From NCBI RefSeq assembly GCF_963576545.1, contig NC_083653.1, positions 19,619,639 to 19,683,638 of the forward strand: a stretch of DNA of 64,000 nucleotides, read 5' to 3'. Below are positions 22,161-34,836 of the stretch, piece after piece. A model generated the notes under the pieces. That model was not told where the DNA came from, did no database searches, and saw only the letters and a list, made by a program, of their open reading frames with translations. Positions within the stretch are counted from its first letter, which is position 1; every line of letters begins with the position of its first letter. Both the position numbers and the translations under genes were made by a program. Source of the stretch: Limanda limanda (taxonomy: Eukaryota; Chordata; Actinopteri; Pleuronectiformes; Pleuronectidae).

Positions 22161-23752
22161 TTAAAGCATGACAACATTCACCGTTCCCCTCATGTGTTGC
22201 ACAGAAAGGTGCAGTTTTTCTATTTTTTTAATGTAGGCATCCCTGTGGAAGAATGTGTTCCTATATGTCTGGATTGATGCACCTAGAAGACTTGTTTGAG
22301 TGAATGATGTGTGCGTACGTGTGTGTGTGTGTGTATTCCCATTGCCCAGGAGGAACAGCCTGGGGGAAGCTCGCTCACTGTAACACAGAGAGGCAATGAG
22401 CCAGGATCACTGTCGAGGTACACTGGGAAATAACATGTAAAGAGATGGCTGTTAGTGCGGGGCGAGCCCAGGGAAATAACCCGGGAATGGTGTGAACCTC
22501 TGCCGTCTCTCTGATGTTAATTCCCCTCACACATTCACATGTATGAATGCACACACCACTGCTTCCTCTGCTTCCTGCTCAACACTGTATACACACAATG
22601 CATCGTTAACATTTTCATAACACACAAACAAATTACATTTCTTACGACACTCTCACTCACACTGATGTACTGATGTTACATTGCACTGTTGCCCTCATGC
22701 ACAAATACTGATTGACACACTCATATTTCTTCCCCGCGCACACACAGTTCCCTCCTGAGGCCAAACTATTCCAGCAGCAACATCTGTCTCTGGTGTGCAC
22801 TTGCCTCCATTGCAACTCTTGCAACACACATGGAAGTGCTGCGTAGTGTTTCTACTGTTCATCATTACTTGATGCTGTTATTACCGAGAGTCATCCCAGA
22901 GTGTGGCAGTGAGTGGGCGGACAGATCAAATGACACCAATCCGACGGGTTCGTTTTATGTCTCTTGCATCTAAATGTTGTCCCTCTGGGCAGAAGTGATC
23001 CAACATCTCTACTGGTGCAGATCATGTTAATTTTGACGACGAGGAAGAGCTGATTGTGAAATGGAGGATGTCTCCTAGTCAACCCTCAAGAGAGCTCTGG
23101 CTACATATACTGTTATGTTTAATGTCGGGGCCTGTTTTGTTCACAGTGCAGCACGTGGAGTGGTTTGATGTTGACTTTAAATGCTGACCTTGATGTCTCA
23201 GGGCAGTAGAGGCGAGGAAATAAGTGAATAAAGAGCTCTGGCATATACGTTAGGTTTGGGTGTGTGTGGGTGTGTGTGTATGTTTGAGCGAGCGAGCGAG
23301 CGTAAGAGAGGTACAGAGATGGCCACTGGTGGTGAGGGGCTGACCATCTTTGATAAGAGGGTGTTAACATTTTCAAATATATATAAATGTCATAATGCAG
23401 AGACACTCCAAATGGTTGACACTACGTGAGCATTGGCCCATGAAGGTTTAAGATGACTTGATACACCTGCAGTCGCTTTATGAGTCATGTTCAACCCATA
23501 AATGAAGACTGCTTTTTTTGTAAATTTGTGGATGCACCAGTTGTTTTTAGCATTATTAAACACAAAATAAAGTCAGTCCTATAATGTGGTCCTTTACAGC
23601 CCAGCTGGATGCATAAAGCTTTACTTTCTGCATGAAAGGTGACAAACTCAGGAGGCTTTTGGCAATAATGAGGCTATTTTATTCTACATTGTCCATCTGC
23701 TTTACTCATCCCTTCTAACACTACTCTCTCTCTCTCTCTCTCCTTGTCTCAG
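22161..23752. other. intron 1, 3' part: short GT and GAGC runs only
   Basis: Holds a short (GT)n at 22319-22335 and a GAGC run at 23287-23301, then a CT-rich polypyrimidine tract (23722-23742) leading to the exon 2 acceptor. Nothing else recognised. Confidence 0.5.
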
Positions 23753-23821
23753 ATAACAGCTTTTGATGAGCTCCAGACTGACTTCAAAGTGCCGATTGAT
23801 CAGGGCAATCCACTCCATGCG
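23753..23821 (+). CDS. cnih3: cnih3 coding exon 2 (ITAFDEL...PIDQGNP segment)
   Basis: Encodes 23 residues, ITAFDELQTDFKVPIDQG followed by NPLHA, matching the conserved cornichon stretch after the first helix (AFDEL.TDFK.PIDQ.NP). The acceptor is a long CT-rich tract ending CTTGTCTCAG at 23752 and the donor is GTGAGT at 23822. Both boundaries are phase 0. Thr replaces the usual Ile in the II/IT pair at the exon start, and Gln replaces Arg after FDEL. The final HA resembles the CNIH3 form (VHA) more than CNIH2 (ARA). Confidence 0.96.
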
Positions 23822-26800
23822 GTGAGTTTCCTTTCTCTACTCATTTATACATTTCCACTTCTACACATATTGTCCTACATGTTTCTTTCAATTACTGTCT
23901 TTTGTTTTGTGTTGGGGAAATAAATACAATCCATTCGCTAAGGGCTACAAACATCAACACACTTGTCTCCCCCTTTCTGCCTCGGTCTTTCCTTGTCTAC
24001 ATTCCTGTTTTTTCACATTTTCTCTCCGTCCATTAATTTTAAATCAGACAGCTGGCAACACACTGGTTTTTTGTACGCCTCTCCTCTGCTTACTTCCTGG
24101 CTGACATGCAGACTATTACAAGACATTGGGGCAAAGCATCAAGTATGAATGAATCATCTTTTACAAATAACCCCTGAATCCAAATATAAATAAAACAAAA
24201 GTGACAAGCCATAAAAGGAGATAGATATTAAATTTGCATTTGGTGTGATCCTGCTCACAGCAGCAAAAGGTTAAACGCACTCGTTGTAAACTGTGTCTGA
24301 CCTTTTACTACCCTAAACCAGCTCAGTCCTCACACCTCCAGCTAGTTTTTCAGCGTTGCCTCTGGCTTTTTATATCTTAAATAAACTATATCCAAAATGA
24401 ATTGCCAAAATCCTACTGGAAATCAGAATCCTGTGGGAAGCTACCTACCTGTTTACTGTGCAAAAATGTTTAATTCCCTGACTTTACGTCAATTTCAGGT
24501 ATTTTTATGTCCCCCCCCCCATATCTTTATTCAAGAGCGTTCAGGGCATGATTTATTATTTTTCGCAGATTTTGTAATTCAACACCCTGCTCTTGCACTT
24601 TAATTGACCCTGTGCGTGCTTAAATTTACTCTGCTTGTGCTCAAACTGTGTTAAAGTAGCCACCTTTACAGGACTCTCAAACAAGTAAAGTAAACGCACA
24701 CACAATGAGGACAAGACAATTTCATTAGTCACCAGTCAAACAGACAAAAACAATCGGTGGAGATATCTGATTGCACATGTTGTACACATGCACAGAAGCA
24801 GCGAATGTGCAAACAGAGCTGAAGCTGAAGCACAGAAAATATATCCAATCAACTATCGCAATGTTTGATGACAAGCAGGGGCTTTTTAAGTGTGGGCTCA
24901 GGGTTTAGAGTGAAAAGATTACAAAATCTGACAGAGGGTGATCTACATGCCTGGTGAATATACAAATGTGATGAAAGCAGACTTGTTCAGATTTTTCAGG
25001 AGCACAGAATCATTTGTTAGTGCCTTCCCAAAATGAGCATGTACTGATATGTCCACTCAAAGGAATGTTAAGCTCCTGTCAAGAAATAGTGTGGAGTGTT
25101 ACAGTCCGTGTTAAAATGGGAAATGAACACTGATCTCCTTTGTCAAAGTCACACTCATGGTGGACTTAATGACAAACTCAAAACTCCTTCCTACAAGGCT
25201 TTGCCGTGCTAATAGCATAATTCATTATAAAGCTAGAGGTCCTTGTCAAGTAAACATAAAATATAGCAGCTGATGATGTTTTTCAGTTCTAATGTTAGCA
25301 GGCAGATTTTTCTTTCAGTGTCATAATCAGCCCTTCTGTTGTGCATAATTCCCTGCCACATTCAGATGACGGCTGATTTGCAGACGTAGTTGCTTTTCTG
25401 GCTGTCAGGATTTTGGGTTATTAAATGGCCAAAGGACACCAGGGGAATATGATATGTGTCAAAACACTTGAACCTATTGCTTACCGAGGGAGGTACTGAC
25501 ATTAGCTGCATCTTAATATCTATAAACAGATTCTGCACGTGAATATGTAAATTATGTCGGTTAGGGACAAGATGTTTGGGCTCAGAAGCCCTCTGGTCTC
25601 CATTACTAGTTTGACCAATCCTGTTTGAGCAGGCTTTGGTTGCCCGCTGGTAAACAGTCCTAGTGGAGAGCAGAGGAGGTTAATTAAACGCATTGACCGA
25701 GATGCATCAGCTAATGACTTTTAAATTGATATGCATCCATATACTGATGTCTAAACCAGGAGCCGCAAAATATTGTCCCCTTTCCCCAGAGGCTAATGCA
25801 TCTAAGATAGACAATGGGCCATCTTGACATGCATTGTGCATGTTAGGATCCCACTGTGTTGGCTACCAGCATCAATAGGCATGAGTCTAGCAAAGAAAAA
25901 ACTGTAGTTTAATTTCTCTCCCACATTGATACGTCCCAGATACCAGTGTTTCCCATTAATTATTTAGACTGTGGTTACCCGCCCTATTCTAATTTGTCCC
26001 ACCACAGTTTTACAATGAACCAAAAATTGTATTTCACATTTTTACCATCCACGCAGACAGACAGACCTCATAGTTTCAGCTGCAGTTGTGGCATGCGATG
26101 CAGTTCTGCCTTTCTGAGATTTGAGATTCGTGAGATTTTTTCATGTGCACATGCACTCCCGTTACCGCCATAGATTAAATCAACTTTGTGGAAAATGCTG
26201 CAGATACCATGCTTTTATTTTGGGGGTCCAATTCATCTGGTGTGTCATGTGCATCAGTTGACAAATGATGTTTCACTACACAAGGTGGATGTTGTTTGTT
26301 TCCAGTGTCTCACTGTTTGATCAAGGAATTCTTTTGACTGAAGATTTCACTTGTCACTGTCATTTCTCACCAGGAACAGCCCAAAACGATACATTGAGGC
26401 TCAAGTGTCACCTTGACAGATACATAGCAGCAGTCTCACTGACTCACTGCCACACTCACAGATAATGCTGATCATTTCAACCCATCCCTTTTATGTTTTT
26501 AAGACTTTTTCCGGCTAATGCTGGAATTTAATATTTGTGATATTGTGTATCCCATTTGCTACTTAAATAGGAATACACTTTTTTTGTTAATTAAATGCTG
26601 TGGTTTAATCTGTGGCCTAGCAGATCTGCATTAATGCATTTAATGTAAAATGTAATTATATGTTTACATTTTAAATTATATGTATGAGTGTACTGTGAGA
26701 TAAAGTGGTCCTTTCTGAGCCTTGTAGTGTTTTGCTGCAACCCACACGTTTTTTCACCCTTCACCTCAAACATCTCTTTCTTTTCCCTTTCGTCACATTG

Positions 26801-28897
26801 AGGAACTGAAAAAGCAAACAAAGGAGAGTAAATATGTTCTGGTTCGTTGCTCCTCAGAATTGCCACACCAGCAATGAGGAGAAGCTGTGGAGAGTAATGC
26901 ACATTTACTGTTGGCCAGCGTAGGAAAGCATGCCCCAAGTGAAGTTGCTCTAGGACGACTTCCAGCCCGCTAAATCCCTTTCCCATGAGTCTTTTGGGCT
27001 TCCACTAACACAGTTGGCGCTTAATAATACATGGTGCTGGAGTACAGGACAAACAGTTAGTTTGGAGGTGACTTTGACTTAAGAGCTCTGGACTGCACAG
27101 ATCCTCTGGAGTATTGACTTCTATAGTTCCTTTGGGATGAGAGAGGGGAGAAAAGTTGGAGAGGGAGGGAGAAAGACGAACAAACTGAGAGCAAAAGAAG
27201 AGTCAGAGATGGAGACACACAGAAGGAGGGAGAGATGCATGAATGAGGATTTCTGAGGAGGCGAAATGAAAAGAATTCGTCAGCTTGAAAGGCATTTTCC
27301 AGAGTGTGAAAACAGTGCATTAGACCAGATTCCCCCACTCATTGCCACTTTCATACTTTGTCATATTTGCATATCATTATGCAATACAGAATGTATCAAA
27401 GAATCCAGCAAGGGAATGGGCACAAAAGTTCCATCTAATTTTCTCTTCCCTTTTCTTTCTTCTCGCTCTCTCTCATGTTTCCTAAACCCATCCTTCCCCT
27501 TTGCCTCCTGATTCTTATATGAAATGCATCACTGCTACCCATTTTCAGAATAGAAAAGTGGCCCTAAATGTATTTTTTCTCTTTCATAGCGTCCATTTAA
27601 TAAATTGTTGAAGTTGTAGCTGCTCTTAAAGTTTTCTAATGAGATCCCGCAGGCACCGGAAAAGCCTAAGAAGATTATGGATTTGGGAAAAGTAATGATC
27701 AATAAATAAGGTTTCTAGACATGGTTAAATATTTAACATAACTTCATGTGTGTCTCATATTATGACGGATTATCAGGGTGATCATACTCACGTGCCCAGT
27801 ATGTAAAGAGCTGAAGCCAGGATGGGATTAGCTTAGCCTAGCGCTGTCAGCAGAGGGAAACAACAAATAGCTCCAAGTAAAAAACACTAATAGTTTCCAT
27901 TTCTGTTAAACCATGAATTTAAATTAGAAATCATTGCATGGCAGAAGCTTTAGACAAGGGGGGGCTATAAAGGGCCTGGATATTATTTAAAATAATAACT
28001 TTTTTCTTCAATATTAAAGTACTAACACGATATGAACTGTCCATTTCATGGATAACTCAAGGGGAGGGCCCAGGGGGACACTGACGTCTAATTGAACCCT
28101 AAAGTTCCCCTGTCCTTTAGGAAGTCTTTAAAAATAGGCACCTATTGGTACTGCTGGTTGGTATCTGCTGTTTTCCTCCTTTTGTTTTTAATATCTTTAG
28201 ATATAATGATGTTACTCATTAAAGGTTAATACATATTTAAGTTATTCATTAATGTTAAGAGACTCTTCTATTCAATATTTTTACCATTAAACTTACATTT
28301 AAAGTGTAAAATACTTTAAAGCCTCAAGCACATTTCTTAGGGAGGATATCAGTCCACTGTATGCATGTCTGCAGAGTGTTATATTTTCAGGGTTTAGAAG
28401 TGATGGTCAGTGTTTTATTCTGCACTTCGGATTATAGACTGTTGTGAGACTGCTCTCTGTCTCCATGGTAAACTTGGCCAAACTTGTTTTGGCTTCAGCT
28501 TCACATGTACCACTCATTGGCTTCAGCTACACATCTAACACTCACTCATTTGTCGCTTGGAAAGAGGGCAAATATACATATTTCCCCAAAATAATGACCC
28601 CTCATTAATAATTGAATCTTCTACTTCATATACCCTATATTCCTCTGTAAAAGATCAAGGCCTTTAGTCTCTCTGTAAGCACTACAACTAGTAATGTGTG
28701 ACTATTAAATATTACTTTTTGTAAGTGATTACAGTTTACAAGCAGTGATCTTTCAAGTGTCTTGGGTTTTGAAATCAAGCTTGAGAATCTCACACCATCT
28801 TTCTTTTTCAGTCTGGGTGAGATTTGATCCTGACTGCAGTACTAAGCCTCAGTTCACATAGACACACATCACACACCCAGTCACACACTTACAGAAA
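23822..28897. other. intron 2, 5' part: nothing recognised
   Basis: About 5 kb with few repeats. 25660-25745 contains several TAATTA/TGCAT-type motifs and is a candidate for conserved noncoding DNA, but no transposon end, RNA gene or exon could be supported. Confidence 0.45.
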
Positions 28898-28913
28898 TTA
28901 TATATATATATAT
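28898..28913. repeat. (TA)n microsatellite
   Basis: Eight TA units in a CA-rich neighbourhood. Confidence 0.9.
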
Positions 28914-29086
28914 GTGTTCTCTATCTCCCTTACACACACACATATTCTTTCAAAATGTCTCGCAACCCGGCTTTCTTTCTTTCTATCTTTCGGCATCTCA
29001 TCTTTTTCTTTCACGCATGATAATTAGCAGGTTCTGTTAGCCTGTTCCCTCGGGGGGGAACCTCACTTTGTGCAGACCTGTCCCAC

Positions 29087-29111
29087 AAACACACACACAA
29101 ACACACACACA

Positions 29112-29207
<96 letters not shown>

Positions 29208-29223
29208 TACACACGCACACACA
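29087..29223 (+). repeat. (CA)n microsatellite in intron 2
   Basis: Imperfect ACAC from 29087, then about 46 perfect AC units from 29113 to 29204, then a degenerate end. In the cnih3 transcript this is a CA-repeat RNA tract about 7.6 kb upstream of exon 3. The Thr-His and Val-Cys frames through it are artefacts of the repeat. Confidence 0.98.
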
Positions 29224-29357
29224 AAGAAAAAATTTACTTTACTGCAAATCACCTGCATTTCTAGACCATCTCTTGATTGAAGTAAACAAGCAGCCACCTG
29301 GCTGATAGGAAAATGAGAACAATATTAACAGCAGTATATAAATTAGTGGATAAGGAC

Positions 29358-30211
29358 TAGGGTTGGGTACCGAGAACCGGTTCCAATATGGAACCGGTTC
29401 CAATACAACCGGTACCTACCCGGACCGAAATGAAACGGAGATTTCGGTGCCTCATTTCGGTGCCTGAGCCAATTGAAGACTGAGGTCTCCGCTCGTCCCG
29501 CCTCCTCACACTTCCGCTCCTTCCTTCACGGGAAGCGGCTGCTCCCGCCGGGCCCCCGTGAAAAAGTCTGTTCCGGAGGAACAGACTCTTGTCTCCGCGC
29601 TGTCGAGGCTTCCGTGCAGGTGGTGGGGAGGATCTCCTCGCGAGACCTCTCCCCGGCGCTGGCCCCCCCCCCCCGCCGGGTGCATCTCCTCCGTGGCGGT
29701 GCGCCGCGACCGGCTCCGGGTCGGCTTGGAAAGGCTCGGGGCGGGAGGAACGAAGACCACGCCGAGAAATGTTTCATAAAAGCGATTTTAGGGGGACGAA
29801 GGCGGGCCGAAGCCTGCCTGCCACAGCCCCAGCCGCGGAGACACGGGGGTCTCCGAGTGATGGAAAAGCGACCCTCAGTCTTCATTTGGCTCAGGCTCCG
29901 AAGTCAGAGTCACGAGTCAGAGTGTGTGTGTTTTGTATTTATTTTTATTTATTTAAGTATAGTGGAAACTTTTGTTAACAGTTCGTATGTTATTCATAGT
30001 TTTAAGTTAAAAAGGGTTTTGTATTTATTTATATTTATAATCTACTTTAAACAGTTAATATATTTGGCAATAAAAAAAGCCTCTCTTAGCATCGTTTTGT
30101 GCCCTTTTTTCAAAAAAGTATCGGTTCAGGCACCGTTTAGGCACCGGTATCGTTTTAAAAGTATCGGTTAGGAACCGGTATCGGATAAAAACCAAACGAT
30201 ACCCATCCCTA
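29358..30211. mobile_element. hAT-type element with 8-bp target duplication ('GGTACCGAGAACCGG' family)
   Basis: Begins TAGGGTTGGGTACCGAGAAC and ends with the inverted form CGATACCCATCCCTA. The octamer ataaggac is duplicated exactly at 29350-29357 and 30212-30219. Both ends carry repeated CGGTTCC/GGAACCGG and CGGTATCG motifs. The 854-bp interior has a very GC-rich, CpG-rich left half (29500-29850) and an AT-rich right half. An open frame crosses the left half but no transposase domain is recognisable. It is probably a deletion derivative that retains the parent promoter region. Confidence 0.92.
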
Positions 30212-30439
30212 ATAAGGACAGTAAAGGATTTAGTCATATATCATATTGGAATAATGTTTCTATGCTAAATGACATGCATGGGTCATGACCCCCCCCTCAC
30301 CCTATGTCAGCAGGGATTGGTTCATTGCCTATTTTAAGTACAACTCAGGGCATTACTTTTTCTCTTCAAGCCCAACATCTACTGTGCACAAAATAAACGA
30401 GAGACAAATAGCTTTTTTTGTCTACCAGACCGAATACAA

Positions 30440-30790
30440 AATGGCCAAAATGGTCTTCTTCTTCTTTGTCCGGTTTATTGGCAGGTGGCAACCAACGTCA
30501 AGGTGCATTACTGCCATCCACTGTGTTCGGTGCACTGTTCCCTACTTCTATGTCTGGTCTAATAGCTGCTGAAAACCAAAATCAGGCGCATTACTGCCAC
30601 TTACTATAATTATTTTTCTTCTTTGCTCGATGAGACTCATCCATTATTCTCTTCATTCTGTCTTCATCTCGGTTCGTTTTTTTGGCGAGTGGCAACCACC
30701 ATCTACTGCTTCTTCTTCTTGGTTTAGCTTATTGGCGGGTGGCAAACAACATCAAGGTGTATCACCGCAATCCACTGTGGAAGCCTTTTT
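30440..30790. repeat. two to three diverged copies of a 'TTTATTGGCAGGTGGCAACC...GCATTACTGCC' repeat
   Basis: Units start with TTCTTCTTCTT and contain TTTATTGGCAGGTGGCAACC (30474 onward) and TTATTGGCGGGTGGCAAACA (about 30729 onward). A middle partial unit has TTGGCGAGTGGCAACCACC at about 30682. Each is followed by AAGGTGCATTACTGCCATCC or a similar sequence. This is a known type of fish dispersed repeat, here tandemly arranged; the family is not certain. Confidence 0.6.
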
Positions 30791-33496
30791 GTCTTTTATC
30801 TGACTTAATACAAATGGGCGCCTTTGTCTTTGATAGGACTTAAGACAAAATGGCCGCCTTTTGTGTTGTATTTTCATAGTTAAACAGCTAAATCAGATTG
30901 AACTAACACAATTCTTAGTGTGGCACTGCTCTAAATATAATACTCACTTTCTTTCTCACACGCTCTCTCTCTTGCTCTGAACAAGGGCAATCAACAATCA
31001 TGTGACTGGTTAAAATAAAATGAAATCCAACACCACTTGGGTTGCGGATACATGTGTTGGTAGCCATCATCCAGTTGAATGACAGGTGGTTTGGCGTGAG
31101 GTGGCAGCTGATAGCTGTGAACGTTGTGCTCCCAATCAGTGGCCAGCTTCATCTACCAATTACCTGTGTCTGCAAGAGAAGAAGAATCAAGGCGCCATTG
31201 GGTTTCAGCCATTAGCTTGACCAGCTACAGCAGCTCTGCAAGGAGTCATCCAGCGTGCAGCACCACTTATTTCAGCTGGTTGAATGAACTTTGCTGCTTT
31301 CTGGTGTGACTGGACCTTTGCTGCCAGCAAGAAGCAAACAGGCGTATCTGTGAACATGCACACTTACGTGCTCACACACATTGTCATGCATGACGACATA
31401 TTCTCTCCCACGCTGCAAAACCACAGCTTGCTGTGCATGTTTCTCATGATTTCACACCCATCACTCCCTCACATGCAGACACACGCACACATAGATGTCC
31501 CATGATGAAAATGCATTTGCGCTCTATTTGCATTGTTTTCCACTGTGCTGAGAATTTAAAGTCTCCAATACTAATGTAGCTTGTGTCACTGTCGCACATA
31601 CGCAGACAGACTCCAACCAGGGTGCACACTCATGTCTTTATACACGCACACAGATTTTTTTATGAGGGGATAAAGCTACAGCCGTGGGCGATGATAATAT
31701 CAGATACAGTCAGAGTGATAACTGAGGAAGGAGATGAAGGAAAGAGAGATTCATGGTTTTGTTTAAATAGCTTATGGATGCACCAAGGGCATAAGCACAA
31801 GTGATGTCTGCTGCTGTAGCCTCTTCTTGCCATTTAAATGACCCCCCCACCCACACTTCGTATCTGTCCATCTCCCCCCCGCTGCCCCACGCCTGTCTCC
31901 CCTTCTCAAGTTCAAGTCTTCCTTTAGTCACACAGGGAATTTATTTCACAGCATTTGGACAGTTCATTAACATTATGAACATCACGTCCATTGCCCAATC
32001 AAGCTCACACTGCTCAGGCGCTTCGCTTTAAATGAGAGTTTGCTCCTAATTGGTGCGGTTAAATAAAGGTCGATTTAAAGCCCCCCCACCACCACCTCAC
32101 CCCACTCCACTCCAGCCTCCCTCCTCCCAGCTCCTGTTGATACTGTACTGCCGCGCCACTCTCGCTTGTCAAGCGAATTCTCGCTGAGTAACATTTCAAA
32201 GAGGCATCAACCTAATTGCTTGCTAATGAGTAGACAGTTGCACCTACAGACGCACTCACACAGGCACACACTGACACACACACACTCCAGTGTTTTGAGT
32301 GGGATATATTTGTGTGTCCTCATTCAAACCCGCCAACAGATGAAGGCGAGGGGAGATGATGCCTTGCAGGAGGGAAATTGTCCAGGTCCTGATGAGATGC
32401 ATGTTCTCGACCAGAAATAGATATTAGCAGCAGATAATTGGCCACCAGACTGGTCCCTTCATGGCTGTTGTGGTGTGTTTGTGTCAGAAAGACAAGTGTG
32501 TGTGTGTGTGTGTGTAGGAATGTTGGTTTAATGTGCCTGGAGGTCATACTGAGGACAGAGCACACGCATATGCAGGGAAATGTAATCCACCACTGTGAAT
32601 ACAAAGTCTGAGCCCGACCAGACCACACCGCCGTTCCTCCTCCCAATCGTAGATTCCCTTTTTTGCCCATCTCCCCTATATATTGCACTTCAAAGTGAAA
32701 CTTTCTTCTGCTGAAGTGGCTTCTCCTTGTACTTCAAAACATTTTAAATAATGAAAATGCAAAAGGAAGAGCGAAATATTTTTTTTTTCTCTCACATTTT
32801 TTCCCACGCTTCCCTCTGATGCTCTTGTGAAATGAGGTAAAGCCACATGAGGCATTTGGGGGGGGGGGTTGGGAGATTGAAAGAGTGGAAGTCGGGACAC
32901 TTTTATCAGCCTGTCTCTCTGCACACACCCCCAGACACACACACACACGGTCCCAGACACAGGCAAGACTAAGAATAAATGTTACAAAATGATAAGATTG
33001 TCACACTCATTTCCATATTAGTTTCTTACTCTGCTCTCTTCAGCTTCTTCTCTCTCCTTTGTTACAGTGGGGTTATCTCAGACTTGTTTGCAGCCTCCCA
33101 CCCTAGACCCTCTGGTTTCATTATTAAAGCACAAACATAAATTAAACATTTAACAGTAGAAATGTCTTTAACACTCTAGAAAAACTGTAATGATACAATA
33201 GCGCTCAATAATAAAAACTCAACAATACATATTTTAGGAAATTCTAAGCCCTATACATGTGAAGATCTATTTTTAAATGAAACTTCTAATTAATGCAACC
33301 GCAAGTAGAACTCAGTTGCTTATTTGCTGAGTACATCCATCAGACACACATATAGCATCATTTTGAGTTGTGGTTTCGGTCACCTACCTGTTAGGTCCAA
33401 TTCTCCTCTATGTTTACCAACCTCTATCTAATTTAAAGTCAATTAAGAGCATTTTCATTGTAGAAAGAAGATGCCCGCCTCTGCTGGAAATGTATG
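30791..33496. other. intron 2: no gene; small repeats only
   Basis: Contains short AC/GT runs near 32270-32285 and 32497-32515 and C-rich runs at 32085-32115. 31930-32075 (homeobox-type TTAAT, AATTG motifs; no repeats) looks like candidate conserved noncoding DNA. No exon could be supported. Confidence 0.45.
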
Positions 33497-33985
33497 AAAG
33501 AGTATTAGGATCACTCAAATTCAAGGGGAACAAATATATGCGATTTGGACAATAAGGAAAAGGCATACATTTACGAGAATGAAGATGTACTGTTATAAGA
33601 AGAATGTCATATATTTACAAGAATAAAGCATTTTTACATAATCAGTATCAGTAAGTATCAGGACTTTGAAAAGATTGCACAAGAAGTGGAGGAAATGTTT
33701 GGTAGCTAGCTGTCGACTACCAGCGTCATGTTGGTAACATTTGTGTGCTTTTCAAGCGTTTTTTGTTTGATTTGAGATTGGTTCATATGTGATATTGGAT
33801 CTAGAAGGAGTAAAATTCTTAATTTAGCATTATTACCGTTTTCTCATTACATTAGGGCTTTATTCTCATAACAATATTAAAATGTTCTCGTTAAATTATG
33901 ACTTTATTCCTGTAAATGTATACGTTTATTCTTGTAAATTTAAGTCTTTATTTTCCCCTTTAATGGAGACCTGAGGGGCCTATAA
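33497..33985. mobile_element. long-inverted-repeat MITE, copy 2
   Basis: Starts AGAGTATTAGGATCACTC, then has CATTTACGAGAATGAAGATG and TTTACAAGAATAAAGC. The right side carries the inverse motifs TGACTTTATTCCTGTAAATG and TTTATTCTTGTAAATTTAAG and ends near CCCCTTTAATGGAGACC. Organisation and motifs match the copy at 21564-22160. Confidence 0.65.
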
Positions 33986-34559
33986 GCTAAACAGTGGACT
34001 AAGAATGCTAATAAATCTATGCATACACTGATATTAGAAACCCTTGTACATGCTGATATTTGACTAGTACAGCTTTCATTAAGGAGCATGGTTTAGCATC
34101 AAGAGGTTGAAAAAAGATAGCTTAGATGTGTAGTGAAACAAGCAAACAAGACACTTCCAACACCTCTACAGCTCTCTGATTAATGATGTTTTCTAAACAG
34201 CACATGACATTTCTTGACAGTTCATCCATCTAATGAGCAGCTGTTTACAGCATCTTTGGCTAATTTGTTGTACTACTTTATGTCATTATCGTTATTAAGA
34301 CTATCGACAGTGGTGTGATGGTTAAAATAGTATAGAAAAGTAAAATAACACATGCTGTGCCACACAGTCGATAAAGACTGTGTGCACAGCACGCTGCTAT
34401 TGATTTGTGTATATTAATACACTCCACATGCACAAAGAGGAGAAATAACTGTCTTACAATAATAAACAGCTTTTACTGGACTGAAATAAACTCACACACA
34501 TAAGCATATCTCTTGCAGCTTTTTTTTAAGTGAGCTCCTGCCTCTGCATGTTTTTGACA

Positions 34560-34836
34560 CATGCCGACACACCGTCACACTCACTTCTACTTCTATCTTA
34601 CCATGGACACTCTTTGGCATAATGCATTCCCAATCACCATCTCCTAACTCTAACCATCACAACTAAATGCCCAATCCTAACCCTAACATAAACCTAAAGG
34701 TAAGTTAAACCAATAAGTGAGGATCTGCCAAAATGGCCTCACTCCACAAGGTATATGCTCTAAATGGTCCTCACAAAAAATAAGTACAAGTACACACACA
34801 CAGACACACACACAGACACACACACACACACACACA
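34560..34836 (+). repeat. microsatellite-associated dispersed repeat, copy B, plus (AC)n
   Basis: ACCATGGACACTCTTTGGCA, CTAACTCTAACCATCACAAC and TAAGTGAGGATCTGCCAAAA, GGCCTCACTCC are followed by an (AC)n tract at 34792-34836. This order is typical of a teleost repeat that ends in a CA microsatellite. The CCTAACCCTAAC stretch is part of this repeat and is not telomeric. Confidence 0.7.

Noticed and set aside
29011..29297. Cys-Val and Thr-His repeat proteins in both strands of CA/GT tracts (also near 4049, 37450, 48229, 54906 and 61264)
   Set aside because: These are translations of dinucleotide microsatellites.
29473..30171. A long open frame of about 230 codons as a host gene
   Set aside because: It lies wholly inside a hAT element with an exact target duplication; the frame is open because of GC-rich composition, it starts without an ATG at its 5' end, and it shows no known domain.
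34640..34700. Telomere-like CCTAACCCTAAC sequence (also 8656-8750) as an interstitial telomere
   Set aside because: It lacks regular TTAGGG periodicity and sits inside a known type of microsatellite-associated repeat.
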